Source: Pirellulales bacterium
GTDB taxonomy: Bacteria; Planctomycetota; Planctomycetia; Pirellulales; JAICIG01
Assembly (NCBI GenBank): GCA_035533075.1
Contig: DATLUO010000018.1
Span: 1 to 64,000 of the forward strand
Direction of reading: 5' to 3'
DNA length: 64,000 nt
Under the pieces are notes generated by a model. That model was given only the letters and a program-made list of their open reading frames with translations. It made no database searches and was not told where the DNA came from. This document shows positions 33,776 through 42,137 of the stretch, in pieces; the stretch's first letter is position 1, and each line of letters starts with the position of its first letter. The translations under genes were made by a program, and so were the position numbers.

Positions 33776-34849
33776 ATGACGAGCAGCATCGGTCATGCAA
33801 AGCGCAGGCGAGCGGGAGGCGTAAGCCTCCCGGTAGGTCCGTATTGCAACGAGGGCGGTTTCACGCTGGTGGAGTTGCTGGTGGTGATCGCCATCATCGG
33901 CATCCTGGTGGCGTTGCTGTTGCCGGCCGTGCAAGCCGCGCGCGAATCGGCGCGGCGCAGCCAGTGCGTCAACAATCTCAAGCAACTCGGCATCGCCCTG
34001 CACAATTTCGAGCAGTCGACCAAGACGTTTCCGAAAGGCAGCACGTCGCAGAGCTACGCGGCCGATCCGACCATTCCGCCCAACTTTTATCGTTGGTCGG
34101 CCTTCGCCTATCTGACGCCGTTTTTGGAACAGACGCCGGTCTACAATCAGCTCCATCTCGATGTGCCGCTCTACGGCGGGCCAAACCAGGGATATGCGGT
34201 CATGCCCGCGAACCAATTCGCCGTGCAGATCGTCGTGCCGCTGTTTCTTTGCCCCAGCGACCGCGGCCAGCCGGTGACCAGCTATCTGGGCACGATCTTC
34301 GGTCCGTGCAACTACGCCGCCTGCGTGGGCACCGGCATCAACGGCGGCAGCGAGTACGACACCGACGGCATGTTCTACATGAACTCGGCCACGCGGTTCG
34401 CCGATCTGCTCGACGGCGCCAGCAACACGGCGGCCCTGGCGGAAAGCATTCTGGGCGCGGCGCCCGACCCCACGAAGCCGCCCGATCCGCGCACCGTTTA
34501 CGCCTATCTCGGCGGCTCGCCCGTCACCGATGCCAACTGCCTGGCCGCGAACCAATACAACGTCAGCGATCCGCGCAGTTTCGCCTGGGCCAACGGCGAG
34601 GTCCGTTGCGGGCTGTACAATCATTATCTGCCGCCCAATTCGCCGCGCCTCGACTGCGTCAGCTACGACCCCAACACGCAATACACCGACACCGGTTGGC
34701 GCACGGCGCGAAGCTATCATCCGAGCGCCGCCAATCTGCTGCTGGCCGACGGATCGGTCCACACCATCCAGGACACGATCGACATTGCTATTTGGAGGGC
34801 GCTGGCGACGCTGCGGAACGGCGAGTCGTTGACCGCGGGCGGCTGGTAG
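33776..34849 (+). CDS. DUF1559 prepilin-like protein
   Basis: 357 residues. Type II secretion/type IV pilin-like N-terminus: GGFTLVELLVVIAIIGILVALLLPA begins near residue 27, with the Gly-Phe cleavage site and Glu at +5. The globular part has NLKQLGIALHNFEQ and LPSARRYH-type C-terminal LLADGSVHTIQDTIDIAIW. DUF1559 proteins are exported pseudopilin-like proteins expanded in planctomycetes. The leader is unusually long because a palindromic repeat (33808-33838, GGGAGGCGTAAGCCTCCC) is translated in it (GGVSLPVG). Confidence 0.95.
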   Translation: MTSSIGHAKRRRAGGVSLPVGPYCNEGGFTLVELLVVIAIIGILVALLLPAVQAARESARRSQCVNNLKQLGIALHNFEQSTKTFPKGSTSQSYAADPTIPPNFYRWSAFAYLTPFLEQTPVYNQLHLDVPLYGGPNQGYAVMPANQFAVQIVVPLFLCPSDRGQPVTSYLGTIFGPCNYAACVGTGINGGSEYDTDGMFYMNSATRFADLLDGASNTAALAESILGAAPDPTKPPDPRTVYAYLGGSPVTDANCLAANQYNVSDPRSFAWANGEVRCGLYNHYLPPNSPRLDCVSYDPNTQYTDTGWRTARSYHPSAANLLLADGSVHTIQDTIDIAIWRALATLRNGESLTAGGW

Positions 34850-34869
34850 GCACCGGTTCGGAAGAGAAA

Positions 34870-35760
34870 ATGATCGAGACCGATTACTTAGCACCCAAGG
34901 GCAACTGCGGGCGACGACCGGAGGATGGCCTTCCTAGGCCGTCTCCCCGGGCACGGGACGGCCTAGGAAGGCCATCCTCCGGACATCATGCGCAGCCGCT
35001 GGGCGACGATGAACTCGACCAATATCACGAACTTGGGTTCGTCGTTCGGCGAAATCTGTTCGGCATGGAGGAAATTGCCGCCCTGGCCGACGAAGCCGAT
35101 CGGCTGCTGGCGGACTGCAAACACCTGATCGACCGAAACAACTTGCGGTGCCGCTTCATGCAGCATGTCGACAGCGGTGAGCCGCTGTTCGAGGTGTTCG
35201 ACCCAGTAAGCGACATCTCGCCGCTTTGCGCCCGGTTGACGGAAGACCGCCGAGTTCGCGTCCTGGTCGACGCGATCTATGGCGAGCCGGCCTGCCTCTT
35301 CAAAGACAAACTGATCTTCAAGATGCCGGGGGCACCGGGCTATCCGCTTCACCAGGATATTCCGCGAAGCTGGTCGGGCTTTCCCCGCTCGTTCTTGACG
35401 GTGCTGATTCCAATCGACGCCCCGACCGAAGCGAACGGCTGCACCGAGGTGTTTTCGGGCTACCATCACGGGTTCCTGTTTCCGGAGAACGAAGACCTCT
35501 ACATGCTGCCCGACGATTGCGTCGCCGCCTCGCGAAGCGTGAAGCTCTTGCTCGAACCGGGCGACGTGGCGGTTTTTCACGGTCTCACGCCGCACCGCTC
35601 CGCGCCCAACCGGTCGACGGCCATGCGACGAGCGTTCTATGTGAGCTACAACGCTTTGTCGGACGGGGGCGACCAACGTTCGCGGCACTACGTCCAGTTT
35701 CACGACTTCCTGCGAGCGCGCCTCGCCGCCGATGCACCACAGTCGACGTACTTCCGATGA
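34870..35760 (+). CDS. PhyH-family Fe(II)/2-oxoglutarate dioxygenase
   Basis: 296 residues. The iron-binding motif HQD (YPLHQDIPRSW) is near residue 158 and the distal His with the 2-oxoglutarate-binding Arg is in LTPHRSAPNRS near 240. The core (FFVLIPIDAPTEANGC-like FLTVLIPIDAPTEANGCTE) fits phytanoyl-CoA-dioxygenase-type hydroxylases. A perfect inverted repeat (34919-34982) is translated in residues about 17-38, so the N-terminal 40 residues are not original protein. The stop overlaps the next ATG (ATGA), so it is coupled to the MFS transporter; the dioxygenase probably modifies what the transporter moves. Confidence 0.87.
   Translation: MIETDYLAPKGNCGRRPEDGLPRPSPRARDGLGRPSSGHHAQPLGDDELDQYHELGFVVRRNLFGMEEIAALADEADRLLADCKHLIDRNNLRCRFMQHVDSGEPLFEVFDPVSDISPLCARLTEDRRVRVLVDAIYGEPACLFKDKLIFKMPGAPGYPLHQDIPRSWSGFPRSFLTVLIPIDAPTEANGCTEVFSGYHHGFLFPENEDLYMLPDDCVAASRSVKLLLEPGDVAVFHGLTPHRSAPNRSTAMRRAFYVSYNALSDGGDQRSRHYVQFHDFLRARLAADAPQSTYFR
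34919..34982. repeat. Perfect 26-bp inverted repeat inside a dioxygenase gene
   Basis: Arms 34919-34944 and 34957-34982 (containing GGATGGCCTTCCTAGGCCGT) are perfectly complementary with a 12-bp loop. The same arm occurs at 25689-25700 and 25815-25845 around the split kinase gene. Confidence 0.95.
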
Positions 35761-37013
35761 CATCCTACACCGCCAATCTCCGTCCGCCGTATGGCTGGGT
35801 CATCGTGGCCGTCGCCGCTTTGGCCATGGTGGCGACCTTGCCCGGCCGAACGCACGGCTTGGGGCTGATCACCGAGCCGCTGCTGACGGATCTCAGGATC
35901 GATCGGACCGTCTACGCCGACATCAATCTCTGGGCCACGCTGTTGGGCGCGTTGTGTTGCTGGCCGGCCGGAAGCTTGCTCGACCGCTTCGGCGTGCGGC
36001 GGGTATTGGCGATCATCGCCCTGTCGCTGGGCGGCGTGGTGGTGGCCATGACGCACGTGACGCAGGCGGCAACGCTGTTCGTGCTCATCACGCTTACGCG
36101 CGCTCTGGGGCAAAGCATGCTCTCCGTGGCCAGCCTGACGCTGATGGGCAAGTCGTTCCGCGAGCGGCTTGGCCTGGCGATGGGCGCCTATTCCCTGCTG
36201 GTCGGCATCGGTTTTGGGGCTGCATTCAAAGTTACCGGGCAGGCGGTGCTCCATTTTGGCTGGCGCGACACATGGTCGGCGATCGGCTTGCTGTTGATCG
36301 CCGTGCTGGCGCCGGTGTCGTGGTTGCTGGTGCGCGAGGCCGGCAAAACCGACCGGACGACGCCCGATGCGAGTGCGAGCAGCAACGGCGATTTCACTGT
36401 CCGCCAGGCCCTTTGTTCGCAAGTGTTCTGGGTGTTCGCGGTGGCCAGCTCGCTCTACGGCCTGATTTCGTCGGGCATCGGGCTGTTCAACCAAGCCATC
36501 CTCGAAGAACGCGGCTTCGAAGCGGAGACCTATCACACGGTGCTGGCGGTCAGCTCCGTGTGCGGCATGATCGCCAATCTGGCAGGCGGCTGGGCGGCCA
36601 CGCGAATCTCGCTCGGGCGCTTGCTGGCTGCGGCGATGCTGCTCTTGGCCGCATCGCTGGCGGCCTTGCCGCAAGTGACCGAGTTGTGGCAAGTGTATGC
36701 CTACGCGGTCGCCATGGGCGCCGCCGGCGGAGTGGTGACGGTTTCGTTTTTCACCGTGTGGGGCGCCGCATTCGGGCAAGCACACCTGGGCAAGATTCAA
36801 GGCTGGGCGCAGATGATGACGGTCGTGGCCTCGGCGGCTGGTCCGAAGTTGTTTGCCGAATGGCAATCGCGCACCGGATCGTATACCGGCGCCTTCTACC
36901 TGTTTGTTCCGATCGCCGCCGTGCTGGCCCTGGCCGCGTGGGTCACGCGCCTCGAACGTGTGGCGAGCGTTACCGCAAAAACCGAGGACGAATTACAATG
37001 GGCCGCACCGTGA
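35757..37013 (+). CDS. MFS transporter (monocarboxylate/oxalate-formate-like)
   Basis: 418 residues with twelve hydrophobic segments. The first half has WVIVAVAALAMVATLPGRTHG and the loop DRFGVRRVL between helices 2 and 3 (MFS motif A-like). A cytoplasmic loop near 210-225 (DRTTPDASASSNGDF) divides the halves. It resembles the monocarboxylate/oxalate:formate antiporter type, which exports small organic anions. It starts 1 bp before the end of the dioxygenase (ATGA overlap), and a VOC gene follows 40 bp later. Confidence 0.85.
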   Translation: MTSYTANLRPPYGWVIVAVAALAMVATLPGRTHGLGLITEPLLTDLRIDRTVYADINLWATLLGALCCWPAGSLLDRFGVRRVLAIIALSLGGVVVAMTHVTQAATLFVLITLTRALGQSMLSVASLTLMGKSFRERLGLAMGAYSLLVGIGFGAAFKVTGQAVLHFGWRDTWSAIGLLLIAVLAPVSWLLVREAGKTDRTTPDASASSNGDFTVRQALCSQVFWVFAVASSLYGLISSGIGLFNQAILEERGFEAETYHTVLAVSSVCGMIANLAGGWAATRISLGRLLAAAMLLLAASLAALPQVTELWQVYAYAVAMGAAGGVVTVSFFTVWGAAFGQAHLGKIQGWAQMMTVVASAAGPKLFAEWQSRTGSYTGAFYLFVPIAAVLALAAWVTRLERVASVTAKTEDELQWAAP

Positions 37014-37053
37014 AGGCAGGGTGCGGCTTAACAACTTGCATGGAGAAATCTCA

Positions 37054-38118
37054 ATGGCCACCGTAACCGAAACCGGCGTAACCAAGTTCCATCTTTCGCT
37101 CAACGTAAACGACCTGGGCCGCTCGATCGCGTTCTTGGAAGCGTTGCTGGGCGTTCCGCCTGCCAAGCGCCGAAGCGACTACGCCAAGTTCGAGATCGAC
37201 GATCCGCCGCTGGTGCTCTCGCTGGAGCCGCACGGTTTTTCGGGCCGCGGCGCGCTGAACCATGTCGGCTTTCGCCTGCCCGACTCGGCGGCGCTGGTCG
37301 AGGCGCAGCGCCGGTTGGAGGCGGCCGGCATCGAGACGCAGCGCGAAGAAGGCGTCGAGTGCTGCTATGCCCGGCAAACGAAGTTCTGGGCCAACGATCC
37401 CGACGGCACGCTGTGGGAGGTATATGTCTTCGAAGGCGACATCGAGCACCGCGGCGCGGGTCAACGGTTGGAAGTGATCTCGCCGCCTGCGAATGCCGCC
37501 GAAGCTCCGCCCGCGCGCGTGACGATCGCCCACCGCCTGGGCCAGGAGTCGAGCGGCCGGCTTCGCACGGCCGACGGAGTCGCCTGCCCCGACGGCGCCG
37601 CCGATGAAGTGCTGCTGCAAGGGACGTTTAACGCCAAAATCGATGCCGATCAGCGCAGAGCCATTTTGCGGGACGCGCTGCGGACATTGCGGCCGGGCGG
37701 ACAACTGCTCGTACACGTGTTGACGGGATCTTCACGCCTGCCCGAGGGAACGCGTTTGCAGTTGCCCGGTCCGGCGGCGGCGGTGGCACAGGTGCCGCTC
37801 GACCGCGAACTGGTGGCCGAAATCGAGGAGGCGGGTTTTGCCGGCCTGCATTACAGCAAGTTCGGTGCTTCAGCCTGCTTTCACTATCAGGGCGTTGAGA
37901 TGCGCGAGACGAAGCTTTTGGCCTACAAGCCTCAGCCGTCGGGCACGAGCCGCTATCTGGCGATCTACAAGGGTCCGCATCGCGAAGTGCGCGACGATGT
38001 GGGCCGCGTTTTTCGCCGCGGCGAGCGTGTGGCCATCGACGAGGCCGGCCGCGACTTGCTGCAGAACGGTCCGGCCGCCGAGCAGTTTCTGATCGTCGAG
38101 GCCGCAGGCGATCAATAG
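37054..38118 (+). CDS. ArsI-like VOC protein fused to a methyltransferase-like domain
   Basis: 354 residues. Residues 5-145 are a VOC/glyoxalase-fold domain (FHLSLNVNDLGRSIAFLEALL, KFEIDDPPLVLSLEPH). It carries a vicinal Cys pair, ECCYARQTKFW, near residue 103-104, and FWANDPDGTLWEVYVFEGD; the Cys pair is the arsenic-binding feature of ArsI C-As lyases. Residues about 165-354 resemble the C-terminal part of arsenic/SAM methyltransferase families (AILRDALRTLRPGGQLLVHV; IYKGPHREVRDDVGRVFRRGERV), but the SAM-binding Rossmann start is missing. GGAG lies 8 bp before ATG 37054. Confidence 0.82.
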   Translation: MATVTETGVTKFHLSLNVNDLGRSIAFLEALLGVPPAKRRSDYAKFEIDDPPLVLSLEPHGFSGRGALNHVGFRLPDSAALVEAQRRLEAAGIETQREEGVECCYARQTKFWANDPDGTLWEVYVFEGDIEHRGAGQRLEVISPPANAAEAPPARVTIAHRLGQESSGRLRTADGVACPDGAADEVLLQGTFNAKIDADQRRAILRDALRTLRPGGQLLVHVLTGSSRLPEGTRLQLPGPAAAVAQVPLDRELVAEIEEAGFAGLHYSKFGASACFHYQGVEMRETKLLAYKPQPSGTSRYLAIYKGPHREVRDDVGRVFRRGERVAIDEAGRDLLQNGPAAEQFLIVEAAGDQ

Positions 38119-38121
38119 CAC

Positions 38122-39408
38122 TCAGGCCGCTTTGCCCAGCGACCGCACGGCGGCGTGCTTGCAGTCGCGCAGCAGAGTGCGTGCCTTCCAGAAATACGAC
38201 GACTCCATCCGGCGCAATTGATCGGCCAACTGGGCCGCCACCGCCTCGGTTTCCTTGAGTCGAGCGTCGCGCTCAACCAGGAGATTGTTGGTCGCCGTCA
38301 ATTGCGATTCCGTCTCGGTAATGCGCTGCTGCAATCGCGCGAGTGCGTTGTCGCGTTCAATTTGTGCCGCGCGAAGCTCGGCACATGCTTCTTGATGCGC
38401 AGCGACGGCCAGTTCGAGCTCGCGGCGCTCGTCGGCCTCATGCGCGCGGCGTTGTTTGACCTCGGTCCAAAACGGCCCGAGAAAAAAGCCGCCCAACTCG
38501 CGCACGCGCGGGTCGGGGTCGTCGAGCAACGCTTCATATTCCTCGGTCTTGAAGCCGTTGACCAGGCCCAGCGTGGCCCTGGTCCAGACGTCGGCGCGAC
38601 TCGCGGCCATCCGCAACACCGGCAGCCCGAAAACACTGAGCACGCCGCTGCGCTGAAACGCACCGGCTACGTCGGCGTACTCGGGGCTGGCCAGCCGATC
38701 GAAGACCGCGCTCAACACGGTGAGCTGCTTCGCCGAACGCATGCCGTGACTGGAATAGCCTTGAGGCATGTCGGTCAACAGCGAGAGCATTTCGGGCACG
38801 TGGCACATTCCCTCGCGGAAGGCGACGACCAGGCTCAGGAACCAGTCGGAGTGCCATTCCAGGTCGGGCAAGAAGCCGCCCGCCGCCTCGAACGACGACC
38901 GCTTCAGAATCGACGCATGGCCGGGAATGCTGGAATGGCCGATCAGCTTTTCGAACTCGTCGGGTGCGAAGTAACGCGGAGCCGAACACCAGCCGCTGGC
39001 GTTCGGCCTGATCTCACCGGTGACGCCGTCGACCACGGAAAAATACGCGCTGCACACGCCCGCCCGCGGATGGGCTTCCAGCGTGCCGACCATCTTCTCG
39101 ACAAAGCCCGGCAAGACATAATCGTCCGACGCCACGCAATAGACGTATTTGCCGCTGGCCCGTGCGAGGCCAATCTGGACGCTCTCATTGGTCCGGCGGT
39201 TCTGCGAGTTGGTGATCACCTTCACCATCGGATAGTCGCGGGCGTACGTCTCCAGAATTGCCGGCGTTTCGTCGGTCGAGGCGTCGTTGACGACGACGAT
39301 CTCGGCGGGAACGACCGACTGCGTAACCAGCGCCTGTAGCGCACGCGGCAGGTACTGCGCGTGGTTGTAGGTCGGCATGATGACGGAAAGGTCCGCGATC
39401 GCGTTCAT
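38122..39408 (-). CDS. Family 2 glycosyltransferase with C-terminal coiled coil
   Basis: 428 residues. The GT-A core is at about 5-220: LSVIMPTYNHAQYLPRALQAL, VVNDASTD, and the DxD-type ASDDYVLPGF, predicting an inverting nucleotide-sugar transferase. The C-terminal 110 residues are a charged helical coiled coil (RRAHEADERRELELAVAAHQ ... QQRITETESQL), which may tether the enzyme to partners. The longer frame upstream (to 39660) is non-coding; ATG 39408 (MNAIADLSV) gives the family start. It stands opposite, and convergent with, the VOC gene, and divergent from the biosynthetic operon. Confidence 0.88.
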   Translation of the reverse strand: MNAIADLSVIMPTYNHAQYLPRALQALVTQSVVPAEIVVVNDASTDETPAILETYARDYPMVKVITNSQNRRTNESVQIGLARASGKYVYCVASDDYVLPGFVEKMVGTLEAHPRAGVCSAYFSVVDGVTGEIRPNASGWCSAPRYFAPDEFEKLIGHSSIPGHASILKRSSFEAAGGFLPDLEWHSDWFLSLVVAFREGMCHVPEMLSLLTDMPQGYSSHGMRSAKQLTVLSAVFDRLASPEYADVAGAFQRSGVLSVFGLPVLRMAASRADVWTRATLGLVNGFKTEEYEALLDDPDPRVRELGGFFLGPFWTEVKQRRAHEADERRELELAVAAHQEACAELRAAQIERDNALARLQQRITETESQLTATNNLLVERDARLKETEAVAAQLADQLRRMESSYFWKARTLLRDCKHAAVRSLGKAA

Positions 39409-39886
39409 GAAAATAATCACCTTGCGCGCAGACTGGACCGCGTGATGCCAAATTCCGCCGGCCAAGATGTTAGTCGTCGCGGCGATTGAGGCAAGGCCAG
39501 TTTGGCCGCACAGATGCTTGAACTGCACGCAAACGGTGGCTGGGGCAGAACCGCGCGAGAGGACCGGTTCTGCGCCTAACGCTCCGTCGCGGCGATGCCC
39601 CGGTCGCACCACCACCGGGGCATCGCTGGCCGACGGCGCCGTGGCTGATTCCCGGCCCACACTCGGCCAGCTTCTGCCCCAGCCACCGTAAGGGACGTCC
39701 GTTACGGTGGGCCGGCGCTCGCAAGCTCGCTGGTCCCACCCTACATCCGCTCGCGATGCAAACCCGTTTCGCGGCGCCGATTGACGTTGACACGCATTCC
39801 GTCTGCGGCATAAAAGGTGTCAACCTTGCAGCAATCTTTGCGGCGCTGCGCCCTTATTTGCGATCGAAACGCCGGACGGATCCCAC
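39409..39886. repeat. Divergent spacer with palindromic repeats
   Basis: No gene is seen between the glycosyltransferase and the E1 alpha gene. It holds the GCGATGCCCCGG / CCGGGGCATCGC palindrome at 39593-39626 (same as 4135-4171) and a copy of the GCGCTCGCAAGCTCGC repeat at 39704-39744. Promoters for both directions must lie here but are not recognisable. Confidence 0.65.
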
Positions 39887-40888
39887 GTGCAGAAAGAACT
39901 CACTCGGCGGCTGTTCCGCTCGATGCTCCGCATCCGCCTGGTCGAAGAGGGCATTGCCGAGCTTTACGCCGAACAGCAGATGCGCTGCCCCGTGCATCTG
40001 TGCATCGGTCAGGAAGCCGTGGCGGCGGGCGTGTGCGATCTGCTGAGCGCGGACGACCGGGTGATGAGCACTCACCGCGCGCACGGCCATTATCTGGCTA
40101 AGGGAGGCAACCTGCCGGCCATGCTGGCCGAGATGTATGGCAAGGCCAGGGGGTGCTCCGGCGGCTTCGGCGGGTCGATGCACCTGATCGATCTGGCGGC
40201 CGGTTTTCTGGGCGCCGCACCCATCGTCGGCAGCACCATTCCGATTTGCGTGGGCGTGGCCTTCGGCTCGGTGCTGCGTGGCGAAGAGCGCGTGGTGGCG
40301 GCTTTCTTCGGCGAGGGCGCCACGGAGGAGGGCGCCTTTCACGAAGCCTTGAATTTCGCCGCCCTCAAGCGGCTGCCCGTGCTGTTTGTCTGCGAGAACA
40401 ACCTCTATTCCGTCTATTCCCCACTGTCGGTGAGGCAGCCGGCGGGTCGGCCGGTCCATCGCCTTGCCGCGGCTCACGGCGTCGACAGCCGGCAAGGCGA
40501 CGGCAACGACGTCGAGCAGGTGCGTGCCATGACGCAGGATGCGGTCGGTCAGATTCGATCGGGCGCCGGACCCGTCTTCCTCGAGTTTGCCACTTATCGC
40601 TGGCGGGAGCATTGCGGTCCGAACTTCGATAACGGCCTCGGCTATCGCACGGAAGAAGAGTTTGCCCGCTGGCGGGCGCTGTGCCCGATCGAGCGCCTGC
40701 GCCGACGCGGCATCGAGAATGGCTCGCTCTCGGAAGCGGACATCGAGCGGTGGTCGGACGAGATCCGGGCGGAGTTCGCCGCGGCGGTGGCTTACGCCAA
40801 AGCGAGTCCCTGGCCGGAGGCGGCCACGATGCTCGAAAAGGTTTATGCCTCCCCAAAGCCCGCCGATGCGAATCGGCGAGCGGCATAA
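39887..40888 (+). CDS. ThDP-dependent dehydrogenase E1 alpha subunit
   Basis: 333 residues. E1 alpha of the pyruvate/acetoin-dehydrogenase type: the N-terminus has CIGQEAVAAGVCDLL, then STHRAHGHYLAKGG and the ThDP/Mg motif in FFGEGATEEGAFHEALNFAA ... CENN. It normally partners E1 beta and a lipoyl-bearing E2. Only E1 beta follows; no E2 or E3 is in the window. First gene of the + strand operon; a repeat copy separates it from E1 beta. The product may feed a two-carbon or acyl-ThDP unit to a saccharide or secondary-metabolite pathway. Confidence 0.9.
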   Translation: MQKELTRRLFRSMLRIRLVEEGIAELYAEQQMRCPVHLCIGQEAVAAGVCDLLSADDRVMSTHRAHGHYLAKGGNLPAMLAEMYGKARGCSGGFGGSMHLIDLAAGFLGAAPIVGSTIPICVGVAFGSVLRGEERVVAAFFGEGATEEGAFHEALNFAALKRLPVLFVCENNLYSVYSPLSVRQPAGRPVHRLAAAHGVDSRQGDGNDVEQVRAMTQDAVGQIRSGAGPVFLEFATYRWREHCGPNFDNGLGYRTEEEFARWRALCPIERLRRRGIENGSLSEADIERWSDEIRAEFAAAVAYAKASPWPEAATMLEKVYASPKPADANRRAA

Positions 40889-40909
40889 AAAGCGGAAAGA
40901 AGGCGCCGA

Positions 40910-40984
40910 CGGTGGGCCGGCGCTCGCAAGCTCGCCGGTCCCACCCTACGCATTACAATCCAAAATCCAAAATCGAAAATCCAA
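40910..40984. repeat. Palindromic repeat plus heptamer array between E1 alpha and beta
   Basis: A GCGCTCGCAAGCTCGC-family copy (40910-40950) followed by four AATCCAA-type 7-bp units (40957-40984), ending 10 bp before the E1 beta ATG. Confidence 0.88.
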
Positions 40985-40994
40985 AATCTCCCCG

Positions 40995-42050
40995 ATGACT
41001 CGCGAACTGAAATACTTCCAGGCCATCCAGGAAGCCACCGACCTGTGCATGGCGGCCGATCCGTCGGTGTACGTCATCGGCCTGGGCGCGACCGATCCCA
41101 AGGGCATCTTCGGCACCACGCTCGGCCTGGAGCAGAAGTACGGCGGCAACCGCGTGATGGATATGCCCTGCGCCGAAAACGGCATGACGGGCGTCGTGCT
41201 TGGCTCGGCCTTGGCGGGCATGCGGCCGATCATGGTCCACCAGCGGACCGATTTCGCCTTGCTGGCGATGGAACAGATCGTCAACCAGGCGGCCAAGTGG
41301 CATTCCATGTTCGGCGGCCGCACGTCGGCGCCGCTGGTCATCCGCTTGTTGGTAGGCCGGGGTTGGGGCCAAGGTCCGCAACACTCTCAAAGCCTGCACG
41401 CCTGGTTTGCCCACGTGCCGGGCCTGAAGGTCGTGCTCCCCAGCACGCCCCAAGACGCCAAGGGACTGCTGATCTCGGCGGTCGAAGACGACAACCCGGT
41501 GATCTTCATCGAGCACCGCTGGCTGCACAACATCCGCGGGCCGGTGGCCGAGGGAATGGTTCGCGTGCCGATCGGCGAGGCGCGCGTGCTCCGCCGCGGC
41601 GAAGACCTTACCATCGTGGCTCTCTCGCACATGGCACTCGAAGCGCACCGCGCCGCCCAGGTGCTGGCCCGAGAAGGCATTCAGGCCGAAGTGATCGATC
41701 CGCGCAGCATCCGGCCCTTCGACGAGCGGTGCATCCTCGAGTCGGTGCGGCGCACCGGCCGGTTGCTGGTGGCCGACACAAGCTGGCGGCACGCGGGCTT
41801 TGCGGCCGAGGTGGTGGCGCGGGTCGCCGAGGAACTGGGCGGCCGCTTGAAGTGTCCGCCGCGGCGGATTGCCTTGCCGGAATGTCCCACGCCGACCAGC
41901 CCGGCTCTGGCGGCCAAGTTTTATCCGACGTCGTCCGACATTGTGTCCGCGGCCTGCGAAATGGTGCAAGGCCGCAGTTGGCGCCCGGCCGCGCCGCTGG
42001 CGCACCATTGTCTGGATGTGCCCGACCCAAGCTTCACGGGGCCGTTTTAA
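40995..42050 (+). CDS. ThDP-dependent dehydrogenase E1 beta subunit
   Basis: 351 residues, E1 beta of the 2-oxo acid dehydrogenase/transketolase type. The N-terminus is YFQAIQEATDLCMAADPSVY and the Mg/ThDP site includes MDMPCAENGMTGVVLG. The C-terminal transketolase-like half (about 200-340) has VLRRGEDLTIVALSHM and EVIDPRSIRPFDE. The central LVGRGWGQGPQHSQSLHAWF is the subunit interface loop. It is the partner of the E1 alpha gene 106 bp upstream. ATG 40995 is used; the sequence before it is heptamer repeat. Confidence 0.92.
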   Translation: MTRELKYFQAIQEATDLCMAADPSVYVIGLGATDPKGIFGTTLGLEQKYGGNRVMDMPCAENGMTGVVLGSALAGMRPIMVHQRTDFALLAMEQIVNQAAKWHSMFGGRTSAPLVIRLLVGRGWGQGPQHSQSLHAWFAHVPGLKVVLPSTPQDAKGLLISAVEDDNPVIFIEHRWLHNIRGPVAEGMVRVPIGEARVLRRGEDLTIVALSHMALEAHRAAQVLAREGIQAEVIDPRSIRPFDERCILESVRRTGRLLVADTSWRHAGFAAEVVARVAEELGGRLKCPPRRIALPECPTPTSPALAAKFYPTSSDIVSAACEMVQGRSWRPAAPLAHHCLDVPDPSFTGPF

Positions 42051-42100
42051 GTCGTCTTTCGCTCCGCGAAAGAACGCCCTTTCGCGGAGCGAAAGACGAC
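42051..42100. terminator. Perfect 22-bp hairpin after E1 beta
   Basis: Arms 42051-42072 and 42079-42100 (GTCGTCTTTCGCTCCGCGAA and complement) are perfectly complementary with a 6-bp loop, right after the E1 beta stop. There is no T-run, so it may be a repeat of the family often translated elsewhere as SLRERTPFRGAKDD rather than a true terminator. Confidence 0.6.
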
Positions 42101-42103
42101 AAT

Positions 42104-42117
42104 GTCTACCGCCTACT
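42104..42117 (+). repeat. Two-unit heptamer (GTCTACC, GCCTACT)
   Basis: Just after the hairpin and 20 bp before the epimerase start. Confidence 0.7.
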
Positions 42118-42137
42118 GATTCCTGGAGTCCCTTCTG

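Noticed and set aside
42051-42100. Calling the 22-bp hairpin a confirmed terminator
   Set aside because: No T-run follows, and the arm sequence belongs to a repeat family; only a tentative terminator call was kept.
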